This document shows positions 43,159 to 54,623 of a stretch of 64,000 nucleotides of DNA, in pieces (the first letter of the stretch is position 1; every line of letters begins with the position of its first letter). The stretch comes from Dryas octopetala (taxonomy: Eukaryota; Streptophyta; Magnoliopsida; Rosales; Rosaceae), in the NCBI GenBank assembly GCA_963921425.1, contig OY992840.1, positions 3,288,501-3,352,500 of the forward strand. The letters run 5' to 3'. The notes below the pieces were generated by a model, which had not been told where the DNA came from, did no database searches, and saw only the letters and a program-made list of their open reading frames with translations. The position numbers were made by a program, and so were the translations under genes.

Positions 43159-45045
43159 TGCAAGAACTTGACATTTTTGTGTATTTTGGTTTAGTTGTGT
43201 GTTTTGTAGGTTAAATAAAGCTTTGATGAAGAAAGGAGCTAAATGGGGCAATTATGATCTAAAAATGGAAAAAATGAAAAAAAAAATCTTGAGAGAATCT
43301 TCTAGAAGGATCTAGAATCTGGAAGAAATCTTTGGAGAATCTCAGACATAATCTTTTGGGGAATCTTTTTGGTCAAAGTCAAAGGTCAAAGTAAATGGTC
43401 AACCGTTCCACATCATCACATGACATGGACCACACATGCAGCCCATGCACTATGGGCCATGCGTATAACCCTAGCCCAAATGACCAAAAGGACCAAGGTC
43501 ATGCGCCTATTGCAAGCCCAATTGGAGGAAGCCTAAGTTGTGCCATTCTAAGGTCCAAAAGCCCAAGCCTATGTCGCACTCACTCAGTTGATCCAAGGCC
43601 CAAGGAAGGAATCTTTCATGATCAAGAAAAATCTCACAAGATTCAGTAAAAGATTACAAGGAATCCTAGTTGAAGAAGAAGTCAAAACCCTAGAAATTGA
43701 ATAGTAAATTTCGACAGTGATTCTGTACTTATCCATAGTAAATTAGATGACATGCCATATATGGTTAGAAAGCTACGGATGTTAGCTTCGCAGGGAATTT
43801 TACGGATCTCGATTCTAAGTTGTCTAGCTCAAGATATGGCTGCTTTAGTGGAGGTAGCGCATCAGTTCCTCAGCCAGAAAATCAAGTTACGCCCAAAAGA
43901 GTCAAAATTCAGCCCAAGGCCCATTTTGCTGAAAACCCTAGCCTTGTGGGACAAGGAAAGCCTCACCTCCTCACTCCTATATAAGGATCTCATTCTCTCA
44001 CAATTAAAAACCTGAACCTTGAATTTTGCAGTTTATTTACTTAGTATTTTCAGAATTTTAGAGAGGAAAAGAGAGAGGGAAGCGTGACACAAAGGGAAGA
44101 GGAGCCTTGCCAAACCCTAGCTTGTACCTTAAGCCTTGCCGCAGCCACCCTTGTTTCTTGTTGTCTTCTTCTTTTGTTTTTCTTGTTTCTTCATTGTTGT
44201 TTTGTTAAGCAACAATGGATTGGCGATTTATATATATATTTTGGTTCTTTAATTTTCTGTTTATATTTTGATTTTAGTTTTGCATTGTTAAGATGATGAT
44301 GAAGCTCTTATTATTTGATTCAATGTTTATTTATGGTTAATGAAATAAAGCCATGTGATTTAATGTGATGTTTGCATGCGATAAATTCCTATTGTCTAGT
44401 TTAATTGATTCTATTTGTTTGCACTCTTTGACTAGCTACGTTAGAGTTGTTTGCATCTAGTAATTGTTATGAAATTGAGAGGTGATAATCAAGCTAATCA
44501 ATTCAGTAGGTAACAAGGAGGTATCCTAAAAACTTATATTTGATAAATAGGTTTCATAGATGTCATCTAGATCGATAATCAAGATACTATCATGCTCTAT
44601 GTGTTTGTCATTTTCATATAATCTTCATGACTCTTGCATGGTTAACAGCTTAGGTAGACGATAATCAAGCTTCCTAGGAACATGTGAGTTAACTAGGTTA
44701 TGTTGCGATAATCAAGCTCTTAATCTATGAATAAGGAAAACAATAGTTAGGCGAGTGTCCGATAATCAAGGCCTCCCGACTGGCAAACTTTATTGTATGT
44801 GTTCACTTTAAATTGCATGTTACCATAATAGTTGTAATCTTATAATATGTGGTGGATTCTGAATTCTTAACAATGCCGTGTTTTGTGTGTGTGTGTGTGT
44901 CTCATCTCTACAAACCCCTCTATCAGTAGTATTTCTAATATGTCAAGTTGAATTGGTTTATTGATACTAAACCCATTTTTTGTGGGATCGACCTCGTACT
45001 TTGCACCCTTTGCTACCATGCAATTCGTACACTTGCGAGTAAACT
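43159..45045 (+). mobile_element. Probable solo LTR I in hAT2
   Basis: TAGAG lies on both sides (43,154-43,158 and 45,046-45,050). It starts TGCAAGAACTTG. CCTATATAAGGATC at about 43,976 is a strong TATA, followed by a leader and by the phrase GGGATCGACCTCGTACTTTG, typical of the U5 of plant Ty3-type LTRs. The right end lacks the usual CA, so this boundary is less sure. No coding parts. Confidence 0.6.
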
Positions 45046-45114
45046 TAGAGCTTTGGTAAGTATTTGTATTAATTAATTTGCTTTAAGAAAGCAACAATAA
45101 TAGGCTTGTGTATG

Positions 45115-45255
45115 ATTTCTTGTTGCTAGTTTTGAAATAGATCAACTCATGCCATGCATGCTTATGTATTTCGTGTTGCTAGTTTAGAAATTGACTCATG
45201 CATGCTTATGTATTTTGTGTTGCTAGTTTAGAAATTGACTCATGCATGCAGTATG
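45115..45255. repeat. About 47-bp tandem repeat, three units, in hAT2
   Basis: Units carry GCTTATGTATTTTGTGTTGC and TAGAAATTGACTCATGCA. Located between LTR I and the hAT2 coding start. Confidence 0.8.
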
Positions 45256-45373
45256 CTTGTGTAGACTACTAGACTAGTAGACTGTGTAGTTGTGTTTGTG
45301 TATTGCCTGTTGCCTAGAATAAATTAATAATGATGTATGGTTTGTTACTTTGTTTTGTATCCTAGGATTTAGG

Positions 45374-47520
45374 ATGGAGTTTGGCCATTCTATTTCAAAC
45401 ATTAATGCTTCTGTTAATGCAAATAGTCTAGCTGAACAACAAAGTGAACAAACACCCCCAAAGTTCCCATACACAAAATCCACCCAAATCTGAAACAATT
45501 CCAACTCAAACACAGTCTGGGGCTGGGGAAAATGAACAACCAGAAGGTCCACAACTAGCTATTGAACCCAAGTCTAAGAAGGTCAAACAGAGTAATGTAT
45601 GGTCCTTTTGTACAAAAGTCTTTAAAAAAATGACAAATGAGTGATGTACCCCTATGCTGTTTGCAATACATGCAAACATGAGATGCCAGCCATCCTAAAA
45701 ACAATGGTACTACTGGGATTAGGAATCACATAGAGAAGAGGTGCACAAAAAATCCAGGTTACAAGGGTAATGTGAAAGGGCAATCATCCCTTACACAGGA
45801 GACCATGGGGGCTCCATGTCTTTAACCAGAAAAAACATGAAAAGAAAATGATTAAGTGGATTATAAGAGAAGATCAGCCTTTTAGGGTGGGTGAGGGAGT
45901 ATCCTTTAGGGAGATGATTAGTGACTTGTATCCTAAGTTTAAGATACTAGATAGGAAGAAGGTAGCTATAGGGGTGTTAGACTTGTACAATGTGGAGAAG
46001 GCAAAGATTATGAGTGTGATAGGTGCTTAAAGGGTAAGCATCACCACTGATACTTGGACATCTGTCCAAAATATCAATTACATGGTGGTGACTGGCCATT
46101 TCATGGACAGTGAGTGGATGTAGCATAAAAGGATTATCAACTTCACTAAGATCAATTCACACAAGGGTGAAGACATAAGGAGGGTTTTAGAGCACTGTTT
46201 GATGAGAGATTGGGGGATAAACAAGGTGTTTAGCATCACAATAGACAATGCTAGTGCAAATGATGTGGGGTTGAGTATATGAGAAAGAGGTTAAAGGATG
46301 TAGGTACATTTCTCTTTGATGGCATGTACTTGCACATGAGGTGTGCTTGTCACATCCTCAATTTAGTAGTGAAAGATGGGTTGAAGGAGTTGGTTGGTTC
46401 AATTGAAAGAATAAGGAATTGTGTGAAGTGGATTCACTCCTCTCCACAAAGGTTAGATAAGTTTAGGGAATATGCAGTCTTGATGAACAAGGGGCCAATG
46501 TCCACTATCCCAATGGATGTTAGCACTAGGTGAAATTCCACCTACAAGATGTTGGACAGTGCCATCAAATACAAAACTGTATTCTCTAGAATGGCAAAGG
46601 AGTATAGGCTATTTATGACCTATTTTGTTGAGAAAGATAAGGATGGAAAGGTGAGGGATGGGCCTCCAAGTGATGATGATTGGGATAAGGCATCTGTCTT
46701 TGTGGTGTTCTTAGAAAAATTCTATGAAGCTACTTTGGTGCTTAGTGCAACCAAGACATGCACAAGCCCCGAGCTATTTGTAACAATAAGTGAGTTACAA
46801 GTAGAGATTTTGGACAAAACTATAGATTTTAGTAATCATGTGTTGCAAAGTATGGTAGATTAAATGATGCAGAAGTTTAACAAGTATTAGGAGTCTTTTG
46901 AAACTGTCAATAAGCTTGTATATGTAGCACATGTGCTAAACCCGAGATACAAGCTTCAATTCATCAAAACAGTTAATGAGGAACTTGGGGCAGATAGTGA
47001 AAGGATAGCATTCATTGTAGGTGAGGTATGAAAATGCTTACTCAATTTGTATAATGAATACAAAAGGGCATATAGCAGCATTGTCTCATCTATAACCTCA
47101 GATGCAAATGCAACCACACAAGAAACTGGCCTTTCTAGGATGAAATTGAAAATGTAAAGAAAAAGAATGGAAGAAGAGGCTACTACGATAAGCAATGAGG
47201 TGGACAAGTATTTGAGTGACCCTTCTGAGAAACTTAAAGGGCAAGGGTTTGATCTCTTGGGTTGGTGGAAGGCCAACCAGACTTGGTATCCAACTCTGTC
47301 AAAGGTTGTCAAGGATCTCTTCTCAATCTTTAGTTCCACAGTAGCTAGTGAAAATGCATTTAGCTTGGGTAGGAGGATTGTTGATCCCTTTAGAGCATCT
47401 TTGACTCCTAAAACAACAAAGGCTAATATTAGTGTGCACCTCAGATTTGCTTAGAGATGAGGAATTTAACTTCTACAAGGAACCAACAAATGAAGAAGTT
47501 GAGTTCTACAAGGAGCTTGA
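45374..47520 (+). pseudogene. hAT2 transposase (BED finger, RNase-H-like, hAT dimerisation), broken
   Basis: The Met at 45,374 opens MEFGHSISNINASVNANSLA. The BED finger region reads SNVWSFCTKVF, then CNTCKHEMPA in another frame. The catalytic region gives FREMISDLYPKFKILDRKKV, RVSITTDTWTSVQNINYMVV, HKRIINFTKINSHKGEDIRR and VFSITIDNASAND. MRCACHILNLVVKDGLKELV and WIHSSPQRLDKF follow at 46,340-46,450, FKKLL-type and NPRYKLQFI text at 46,940, and the dimerisation domain WWKANQTWYPTLSKVVKDLF then ASENAFSLGRRIVDPFRASL near 47,260-47,400. Several stops and frameshifts are spread through it. It is a closer relative of hAT1 in layout than in sequence. Confidence 0.85.
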
Positions 47521-48444
47521 AGAAATTATCTCATCAAGTATGCTTCTTTTGGAATTTCTGGTTTTGATTATTAGTTTGCAAGTTTGTTAATTATTATGTT
47601 TGTTTGTGTAATGTGTTTTTTTACAATTAGCTTGATTAATGTATTTTTTGTAGTAATGACTACTTCACAGCTTTCTACAAATCAAGACCCTTCTCTAAGC
47701 CATTAAACATTTAAAGTGCTCAATGCTCATTGCGCACTGCTCACTGCCTCCAGCTCACTGCAAGTCTGCCAGTTTATTATGTTTATGCCATTAAAATTTA
47801 ACAATGCTCACTGCCTCCAGCCTTTGAATTTGCCATTAAATTGCTCATTTGTTAAGTAATTAAGTTTGGTATGTTTTTTCTTAAGTTTGTTAAACTGCTC
47901 ATTTGTTAAACTTGTAATTTTGGACATTTGGTACTTTGGTACTTTGGTTATGGTACTTATGTAATGTAAGTTGTGAACACTAAACAATTGAACATTCAGA
48001 TATGATTATGTAAGTGTGATGACTGATGAACAGATGAACTATTGAACATTTGAATTGAATTGATTCAATTGAATCCTGATGAATTTATGATTGATGAATG
48101 AAATTGCAATTTGCAAATTGTATGCTTGCAAAACAGAGAAGTAGTGTATAATTGTATTTATGGTTGTTTTGAAACCATAAATTTGCCTAAAAAAAACATA
48201 TCCAGAAGTCCAGAACTCCATAAAAGACCTATATTTTGGCCCAAAACATGTTCGGATCGGGCCCATTCCAATCCGATCGGGCCCATTCTGATCCGATCTG
48301 ACTGCTGGTGTCGGTAATACGGTCAATTGATATTCCGACACTGTCAACAAGCGGTGGCAGTGAAGATTTTCCTCTTTCGACCCCTTGTCGGTCGGTGAGC
48401 AGTAACTATTTGGCAGTTCGGTTACCGATACCGACCTAGGCCTA
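47521..48444. other. hAT2 3' non-coding part
   Basis: No gene. Short repeats of AATGCTCACTGCCTCCAGC occur at 47,720-47,820. CGATC/GGTCGG-rich subterminal sequence occupies the last 220 bp. Confidence 0.6.
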
Positions 48445-48452
48445 TCAATTTG

Positions 48453-49188
48453 TATTGGAGTCGTTGTCAAGATGGTTAGGTACTTAGGCACCTTGGCCTC
48501 ATACTGAAAAGGAGCTGGCACCAGCTCGAAGCAGGTCCAAAGGACCCACGAACGAAAATGCAGTCAGAAAAGCATAAAAAAGAAAAAGGTACTTTCTTTA
48601 TGGTCCATTTACATGGATTTTTGGGTCTCTCTAGTTGCTTCTACACGGCTCTCTGGCTTCATCTAATGCTTAATGTGCACGATTGTAATGGGAAATGATT
48701 GATTACTGAAAGCTTCATACAAAAGTATATATATATATATATTATTATTATTTTTTTTTTTCGCCACTTCATATATATGAAAGTTGTGCTTGTGCTCGAT
48801 CTTCCATTGAATTTTTTATTTTAATTGTACATTCACAATTTTCATTATTACTTTTGTTACATAATACCAACAAAAATAATGTAAACAAATCTCATGACTC
48901 AATAAATTGTTTAGGAATAAAGCTTGAAAAATAGTTTGGTCGAAATTGTGGAAATATTGGTATTTGATGCGTGAAAGACAAATATAAAGAAAATTATTTT
49001 ATTTGTCTTTCAGTCAAGTAAACATGAAAATTGAAATGAAGCCTATTTATTTAATAGAAGAAGAAGATGGAGTTGATGATGGGGGAGTACAAGAAAGAAG
49101 AGATTTATGTACACATATCTATGAAGGAGAACTCAATTGTGTACATAAAACTTGAGACATCTTAAGATAAAAGAATTAAGGGAAAGTA
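48453..49188. other. Intergenic DNA 3' of the LEA_2 gene
   Basis: No gene. A (TA)n/(TTA)n patch lies at 48,728-48,750. The part next to 49,188 should include the 3' UTR of the - strand LEA_2 gene. Confidence 0.5.
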
Positions 49189-49797
49189 CTATGACTTGGA
49201 CCTGGAGCTACAAGGTTTTTTAATGTAGGTTCCATTCAAAGGATGAAACCTAAGCTGACAATTCAAGTGACCCCAGAACTTAACTGAGCCAAGCAGTCCC
49301 ACTCTCCACCGTGCTCTTGTATTCCCCTTCAAATCAAAAGTAATTTTATCCCTCTTCAACGAGTAGTCCACTTGATCCATCTGCTCCGGACTCAACGGAA
49401 TCGATGACGATTGAACGACGTAATTAAAATCAACCGAACTGTTTTTCCTGACATCGAACGGGTCGGCCACCAACCTAGCTATGCTTACTCCCTCGAACCC
49501 GAGCGTGAAGCTCGTTTCCGAGAAGCTCGCGTGTGCCTTGCTATTGTCATTCTCGGCCCTTACGACGATGGTGATTTGGGTTTCGAGCAGGCCCGCCACA
49601 TCGTTCTGGAACTTGTCCAGGTGGGCCGAGGTGACAATGATGAAAGGCACACGCGGGCGGATGACCATGTAACCCACGAAAATGACGATGCCTGCGATGA
49701 TGACAGCAATGGCTAAGATGGTGCAGATTGTGGCTCCAAACCAAACCAAGGGGTTAGTGCCTCTTTGTTTTGGACCATGGGGGTATCTTGTTTGCAT
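49189..49797 (-). CDS. NDR1/HIN1-like (LEA_2 domain) membrane protein
   Basis: One intronless frame of 202 residues starts MQTRYPHGPKQRGTNPLVWF. A short basic cytosolic N-terminus is followed by one hydrophobic segment (about residues 18-46, TICTILAIAVIIAGIVIFVG). After it comes the juxtamembrane YMVIRPRVPFIIVTSAHLDK and a beta-rich LEA_2 domain (about 60-185) with ITIVVRAENDNSKAHASFSE and SIPLSPEQMDQVDY. It ends CSSRSKS. Length and architecture fit the plant NHL family, type II plasma-membrane proteins tied to defence and stress signalling. The family is established; the role of this member is inferred. The typical NPNxR motif is not present as such, the aligned part reading RAENDNSK. No breaks are seen, so this looks like a live gene. 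Its GC content is well above its surroundings. Confidence 0.9.
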   Translation of the reverse strand: MQTRYPHGPKQRGTNPLVWFGATICTILAIAVIIAGIVIFVGYMVIRPRVPFIIVTSAHLDKFQNDVAGLLETQITIVVRAENDNSKAHASFSETSFTLGFEGVSIARLVADPFDVRKNSSVDFNYVVQSSSIPLSPEQMDQVDYSLKRDKITFDLKGNTRARWRVGLLGSVKFWGHLNCQLRFHPLNGTYIKKPCSSRSKS

Positions 49798-50015
49798 TGA
49801 AGGCTAATAATGGTTGGTCCCAAAAGGGTGACATGAATTGAACATAATAGGGCAAGAGTGTTTCTGGGTCTTTTGCCAGTTTTATGCTGGAGGTGGTGAA
49901 TTCTTAGGCTTGGCAATAAGATCGATATGGAAGTAACAGCTTGAGGATGTTCTTAGTTCTTATTGGTGGGGAAGGTTTTGGTATCTTCCTTTCCTTGTTG
50001 TAAAGCATTTGTGTC

Positions 50016-50026
50016 GTTTTATATTT
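50016..50026 (-). promoter_or_regulatory. Possible TATA box of the LEA_2 gene
   Basis: On the - strand the word AAATATAAAAC lies about 220 bp upstream of the start codon. Other TATA-like words occur nearby, so this is only a candidate. Confidence 0.35.
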
Positions 50027-50029
50027 GTA

Positions 50030-50950
50030 TATTTCTTGCTGGGCTGCCCCTCCATTAAGGTATCTTGCCGGCCACTACTTTATTCTTGTAAAGTAAATAT
50101 ACCAAACTTGCATTGCTACATACCAATTCTTCTCTTTCCCCTGTGCCCTTTGCTCCACATGAAACTAAGATGTACCATGAAATATATACATGACCAAGAA
50201 TTAGATGCATATACAGAAGTTGTTGTCTCCTCTTTTAATTATGTGCTCGATGAGGCTTTTATGATCTTTGTCGTTATAGAGAAGAAACAAACCAAAAATC
50301 TCTAAGTTTTTCTTTTTTTCAAAAAAATACCTAAGATGGGGAGTTTAGAACTTGGAATCTCTTAGAACATTAGGAAGATAAATATCATATTAGACTAAAT
50401 TTGAATCATCTGCAACTTAATTTTGACAGTAATTAGAATATAAAATGAGTTATTATAGAAAAATTAAAATATATAAGAAACAAAAGGGTGAGCTTATTCA
50501 CAAGCAAAATAGTATATCACAAGCTAGGCGTATGGGGATTTTTTAAAACACTAATGAAACTCTGTCTCTAATTAAAGGATTAAAAAAAATGAAATCAAAA
50601 CCGAATAATATGTTTGAATCAATTAAACCCTTTGCTTTGGGGTCCGATGTTTTAGAAAATTACGTTCAAAATAATTCAGAAATGGATTTATTCAGTTTGG
50701 TTAATTTTGGCTTCAATTAGCTAGGATCGATGCTCATGGAAGAAGGAAGATAAAGTGAAGCGTCTGTTAAATTTGCATTATTTTCCTTAATTTTTTATCT
50801 GTTCATTAAGTATTCTTCATTCGATCTTAAGGTTACGCTAGTAGAATATTCTGTACTTATTATCTTTGTTGATATCTTTTGTACATTGAATATTTCTTTT
50901 TTCTTTTTTCATTTGAGGAAGGGAGGTTCGAACTTAGAATATATCTCTCC
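50030..50950. other. Intergenic DNA
   Basis: AT-rich. I see no gene and no element ends. Confidence 0.5.
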
Positions 50951-50954
50951 AACA

Positions 50955-51215
50955 ATATTTTTTTTAATAGCCGAGACATATTTTTATTGAAAGAACTAAG
51001 AGGTTATTACACAATCAAACGCAAAATGGAGCTCCAACCAATCAGATATCCCATGTGCCCAAAGTGAAACATCATCACAAGAAATAGCAAACTGGGCTAG
51101 CGAATGAGCAACTCGATTATTACAACCCCAAGCACCATAAGAATAAGACACTCGATAAAAATGAGATTTCATTACCAAATCAATTATAGAGAGAAATAAC
51201 ACTAAATTAATAACT
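50955..51215 (-). mobile_element. LINE (L1-type) 3' end, RNase H domain remnant
   Basis: The - strand reads SYSYGAWGCNNRVAHSLAQF then SLWAHGISDWLELHFAFD, the C-terminal RNase-H-like domain found at the end of ORF2 in many plant LINEs (motif N-R-V-A-H-x-L-A). The upstream part of ORF2 is missing, as in normal 5'-truncated insertions. Confidence 0.7.
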
Positions 51216-51282
51216 AGTTTGTTACATTTTATTATTATTGACGGTGCAATATAAAACCTATTAATTTGATAATAAAATGTGA

Positions 51283-51388
51283 AATGGGGTTGGCCTAGTT
51301 GGTAAAGGACAATAGCTCCCCCCTGCGCACACACCTGGGTTCGAACCCTCTCCCTCTCTTGTACTCCAAAAAAAAAAAAAAAAAAAAA
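51283..51388 (+). mobile_element. tRNA-derived SINE
   Basis: It has an A box TGGCCTAGTTGGTAAAGG and a B box GGGTTCGAACCC about 40 bp later, and it ends in a run of 22 A (51,367-51,388). About 106 bp long. It looks fresh, with both promoter boxes near consensus. No clear target duplication was found. Confidence 0.85.
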
Positions 51389-51552
51389 TTGAAGATAAAA
51401 TTGATCAAAAATTTGTATATATGTGAAAGAAACACCAAGGAAATTATTTCAGTTAAGGGACTCTATATGGTGTCATCAATGCCTAAGTTAGTTTAGATGA
51501 ATGGTAGATTGCCAACCGATCTAGATCAAAGAATATCAATGACCTCCGATCT

Positions 51553-51993
51553 TGATGCAACCTGCATATTCGGAATATTCAAATTTTAATTAGGATTGGT
51601 TTAGTTAATTTCCTAATTTTGTATTTCTTATCAATCAAGACTTTCCTTTTAATGTTTTTCTAGTTTAATAAGGTTTGGTCAATTACGATTTTAATTAATG
51701 ATTTAGATGTTATTTTATTTTTAGATTTTATCTTAATTAGGATTCTTGTGCACATGTATTGCCCAAGTTTTCTAAGCCCTATAAAATGAGTTCTTGTAAT
51801 TTTTTTTTTTTTTTGTGGAGTTATTCATGATTAAAAAAATTAAGACATGTTTTCTCTTTTTTTTTTGATAGATTAGGGGTTTATCAATTTAATATGTCAT
51901 TTTTCTGAGTATTCTCATTCTAGAGAATCAATAGACCTAAGAAAGGTCGTGTTCTTGCAATCCGATCAATCTATCCTGCCATGCGTTGCATCA
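51553..51993 (+). mobile_element. LTR J of a truncated LTR retrotransposon
   Basis: It begins TGATGCAACC and ends GGTTGCATCA-like (GCGTTGCATCA), matching inverted tips. It is followed after 3 bp by TTGGTATTAATTAGAGCC, a weathered primer-binding site of the initiator-Met tRNA type. It is the left LTR of an element whose body is mostly gone. Confidence 0.65.
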
Positions 51994-52608
51994 GTTTTGG
52001 TATTAATTAGAGCCTTGTTTCTATCATGCCAAGGAGTGGAGTCGTCATCAAAACCAACCCCAAAATAACGAAGACGATGAAGATGGGGGAATTTTACGAT
52101 GAGGATGAGCAAGTTGCCAATCCTGATCCTCAACATTCCGCAGTACTTGACGGAAGAAGAAGCTAATTTCGATTCTTCTCCAACTACGTATTCAATTAAG
52201 TATAAATATGGTTGCTTTCTTAAATCACATTTTTTAGTTATTTAATTTTGAGTGACTCTAGAGAAAATAAATCATTGGATTTAAACATATATGCCTCCAA
52301 TATTTGATTATGATTCGAAGGATTCTTGTTGTGATGTTTATTTTTTATAATAAATTTTGTGAGACTAAATAGCGAAGTTCAGTTTGATGGAGTTTTGAAA
52401 GAAAGAGATTATCAAGACAAATTTAAAGATCCGAGGGATTTATCTTACAATAATATTCTTGACTATTTTGATTTTATTAGCGTTCACTCTTTTAATTTTC
52501 AAGTTTCCAAGGACGTGATTGACCTTGTAAATCAATTAAAGATGGCTTCCTCAAAATTATGGGATGCTAGACTGATTTTAATTGGAGAATGACTTTCATA
52601 GTCCATAA
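51994..52608 (+). mobile_element. Internal remnant of the LTR J element
   Basis: A leader and scraps of open frame follow LTR J; no domain is recognisable. It ends at the LTR K fragment. Broken beyond assignment. Confidence 0.4.
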
Positions 52609-53420
52609 TGTAGGAAATGTGTGCCCTAAGGCCAATCGTTGCAACCTTGAGAACAACATTTCGGGCAGTTGTCCGTCAAGTAGACCCATTAAGACAGATG
52701 ATACCTTAGAGCTATTTAAGAGGAGAGTATAAGTGGAATAAATGTTTGTTATCCACGAGACCTATACATCTTCGTTGATAGTTCTTATACTGTTCCTAAT
52801 CGAAGGGATTACTGTCTAGGAAACAATATATCCAAGTGAGATATGTTGAGAGAAATCCCACATTGAAGATGTGAGGGCCTTGCTAGTGACTTATAAGGGT
52901 TTGGGCTACTCCTCTCATTGCCAATTGGTTTTGGGATGGATGCCTAGATTTCTTCATGGTATCAGAGCAGGTTATCCACGTGATGCGCCTAACGGCCACA
53001 CGTACTCCCACGTCACCCAATATAAATTGTCCACGTGTTAGGCTTAAATGACGCCACACGTGCGGGGGCGTGTTGAGAGAAATCGCACATTGAAGATGTG
53101 AGGGCCTTGCTAGTGACTTATAAGGGTTTGAGCTACTCCTCTCATTGCCAATTGGTTTTGGGATAGATGCCTAGATTTTTTCAAGATCAACATAGCTCTT
53201 TAGCCTACTCAAATATGGAGGCGGTCGGTCTCGGACTGCGTGTGTAGAGACACCAAAGGCAGAGAGTATGGGTGCGTATAGTGAATATAGGTCCACTGAA
53301 CAAGATCAACAAATGAGACTCTTGTATAGAGTGAAACATCTATCAAACAAGATCTCATTAGTTGTAATAGATTCGAATTAGTCCTTAGACCTGAGACACC
53401 ACCGACTGTCTTGTGTGACT
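52609..53420 (+). mobile_element. Probable LTR K fragment with a TRIM inside
   Basis: It starts TGTAGGAAATGTGTGCCC, a common opening of plant LTRs, and lacks coding sequence. The right limit is a guess. A TRIM (52,844-53,183) interrupts it. Confidence 0.4.
52844..53183 (+). mobile_element. TRIM miniature LTR element
   Basis: Two 113-bp terminal repeats (52,844-52,956 and 53,071-53,183), each beginning TGTTGAGAGAAAT and ending TTCA, differ at a handful of bases. TGGTATCAGAGCAGG directly after the first is an initiator-Met tRNA primer-binding site, and a short purine-rich run (GCGGGGGCG) precedes the second. The flanks are AGATA and AGATC. It is 340 bp in total and non-coding by nature. Confidence 0.85.
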
Positions 53421-53469
53421 AATTGTTGTGCTTTGGTGGTACAATGTACGTGTATCAAGGTACAATGTG

Positions 53470-53817
53470 TGTATCGTCGTACAGTGAAAGAATGCCTCCT
53501 CTAGTTGTTTGTGAGGAGGATGGTGTTGGCTGTATTTTTCTCACAGAAAGTTTTGCAGCGAATTTGTTGGCTAAAAGGGGCATTCTTTCATCGATGGTCG
53601 TCTTATTGAGGATATTTGTTTCATCGTTAAGGATTTGGGTGAGATTTCTTTTCACTCATATTCCACATCATATTAATAGGGTGGCCCATCATTTAGTTAG
53701 ATATGCTCGATTATATGCCTCTGGCAAGATGAGCCTCCTTAATTTATTTAGGACGCTCTACTTGAGGATTTATGTTCTTAATTTTCTATTAAATGAAATT
53801 TCGATTCATTTTAAAAA
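53470..53817 (+). mobile_element. LINE (L1-type) 3' end, RNase H domain remnant
   Basis: The frame carries ESFAANLLAKRGILSSMVV, then FTHIPHHINRVAHHLVRYAR, the RNase-H-like C-terminus of a plant LINE. A shifted frame has EDICFIVKDLGEISFHS, so at least one frameshift is present. A G-rich run follows at 53,819-53,840. Confidence 0.65.
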
Positions 53818-53818
53818 A

Positions 53819-53840
53819 GGGGGGGGGGGGGGAGGGGGGG
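53819..53840. repeat. G-rich homopolymer
   Basis: G14-A-G7, 22 bp, directly after a LINE tail. Confidence 0.85.
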
Positions 53841-54084
53841 CCTATTTTTGGGCCCACCACCAGTTTTAGACTCACAACTTTCGTGTTGATTTGATGCATC
53901 TTTGCCTTTAGGATGAACGAGGCTTGGGTTGTCCTCACAGATCATCTTTGTAGTATTTTCTTCTGTTATAAAAAAAAAATTGCCCCCAAGTTAACCAAAT
54001 TAAGGTAAGTTTTGATTTGAGACAATTAATGTCTTATATTAAGTAATTAGCATTTATGATTCTGGTAATAAAAAGCTTGATTTT
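53841..54084. other. Intergenic DNA
   Basis: No gene or element is recognised. Confidence 0.4.
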
Positions 54085-54623
54085 TTAAAAGGCTTTTTAT
54101 TACAAATAGTCTCTCAACTTTCACCAAAACATAAATTTGGTCTATAAAGTGCATTTTCACTCAATGTCATCCCTCATCTTTGCCACCAAACATCAATTAG
54201 GTCCCTAGACACACTTTGAAAATTCGTCAAATATAGCTCATGATATAAAAAAATTCTCCGAAAATTCATATGGACTCGTCTTGACTACTACTATTTTATA
54301 TGGGGTCAAATTATCAAATTGACGTTTATTATTTTTCAGAAATTTCGGGGAATTAATTTGGGAATTTTGAATTTTCTGAAAAATCAATTTGATGATTTGA
54401 CCCTATATAAAAATAGTAGTAGTTAAAACGAGTCCGTAGGAATTTTAAGGGAATTTTTCCGTGCCCTGAGCTATTTTTGGCAAATTTTCAAAGTGTATCT
54501 AGGGACTAAATTGATGTTCGATGATAAAGATGAATGATGAAATTGATTGAAAATGCACTTTAGGGACCAATTTAATGTTTAAGTGAAAATAGAGGGATTA
54601 TTGGTGATAAAAAGCCTTTTTAA
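54085..54623. mobile_element. Foldback (long terminal inverted repeat) MITE-like element
   Basis: Two arms of about 245 bp are reverse complements, from TAAAAGGCTTTTTATTA at the left to ATAAAAAGCCTTTTTA at the right, meeting near 54,345. Arm identity is roughly 80%. Repeated text includes GGTCCCTAGA and TGCATTTTCA. It is non-coding. Part of each arm resembles the core of LTR A. Confidence 0.85.

Larger units (their letters stand above)
42044..48444 (+). mobile_element. hAT transposon hAT2 with perfect target duplication
   Basis: The ends TAGGTCGAGCTGAGG and TAGGCCTAGGTCGG (right, read in reverse) are flanked by TCAATTTG on both sides (42,036-42,043 and 48,445-48,452), an 8-bp duplication as hAT elements make. 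It is 6,401 bp, of which about 1.9 kb is an inserted LTR. The transposase is complete in layout but broken. It inserted 21 bp beyond the right end of hAT1. Confidence 0.85.

Noticed and set aside
49411-49744. Frames on + and - overlapping the LEA_2 gene
   Set aside because: Shadows of a real, well-matched gene in other frames.
50879-51067. Small + strand frame near a T-rich stretch
   Set aside because: It overlaps the LINE tail read on the opposite strand and shows no domain.
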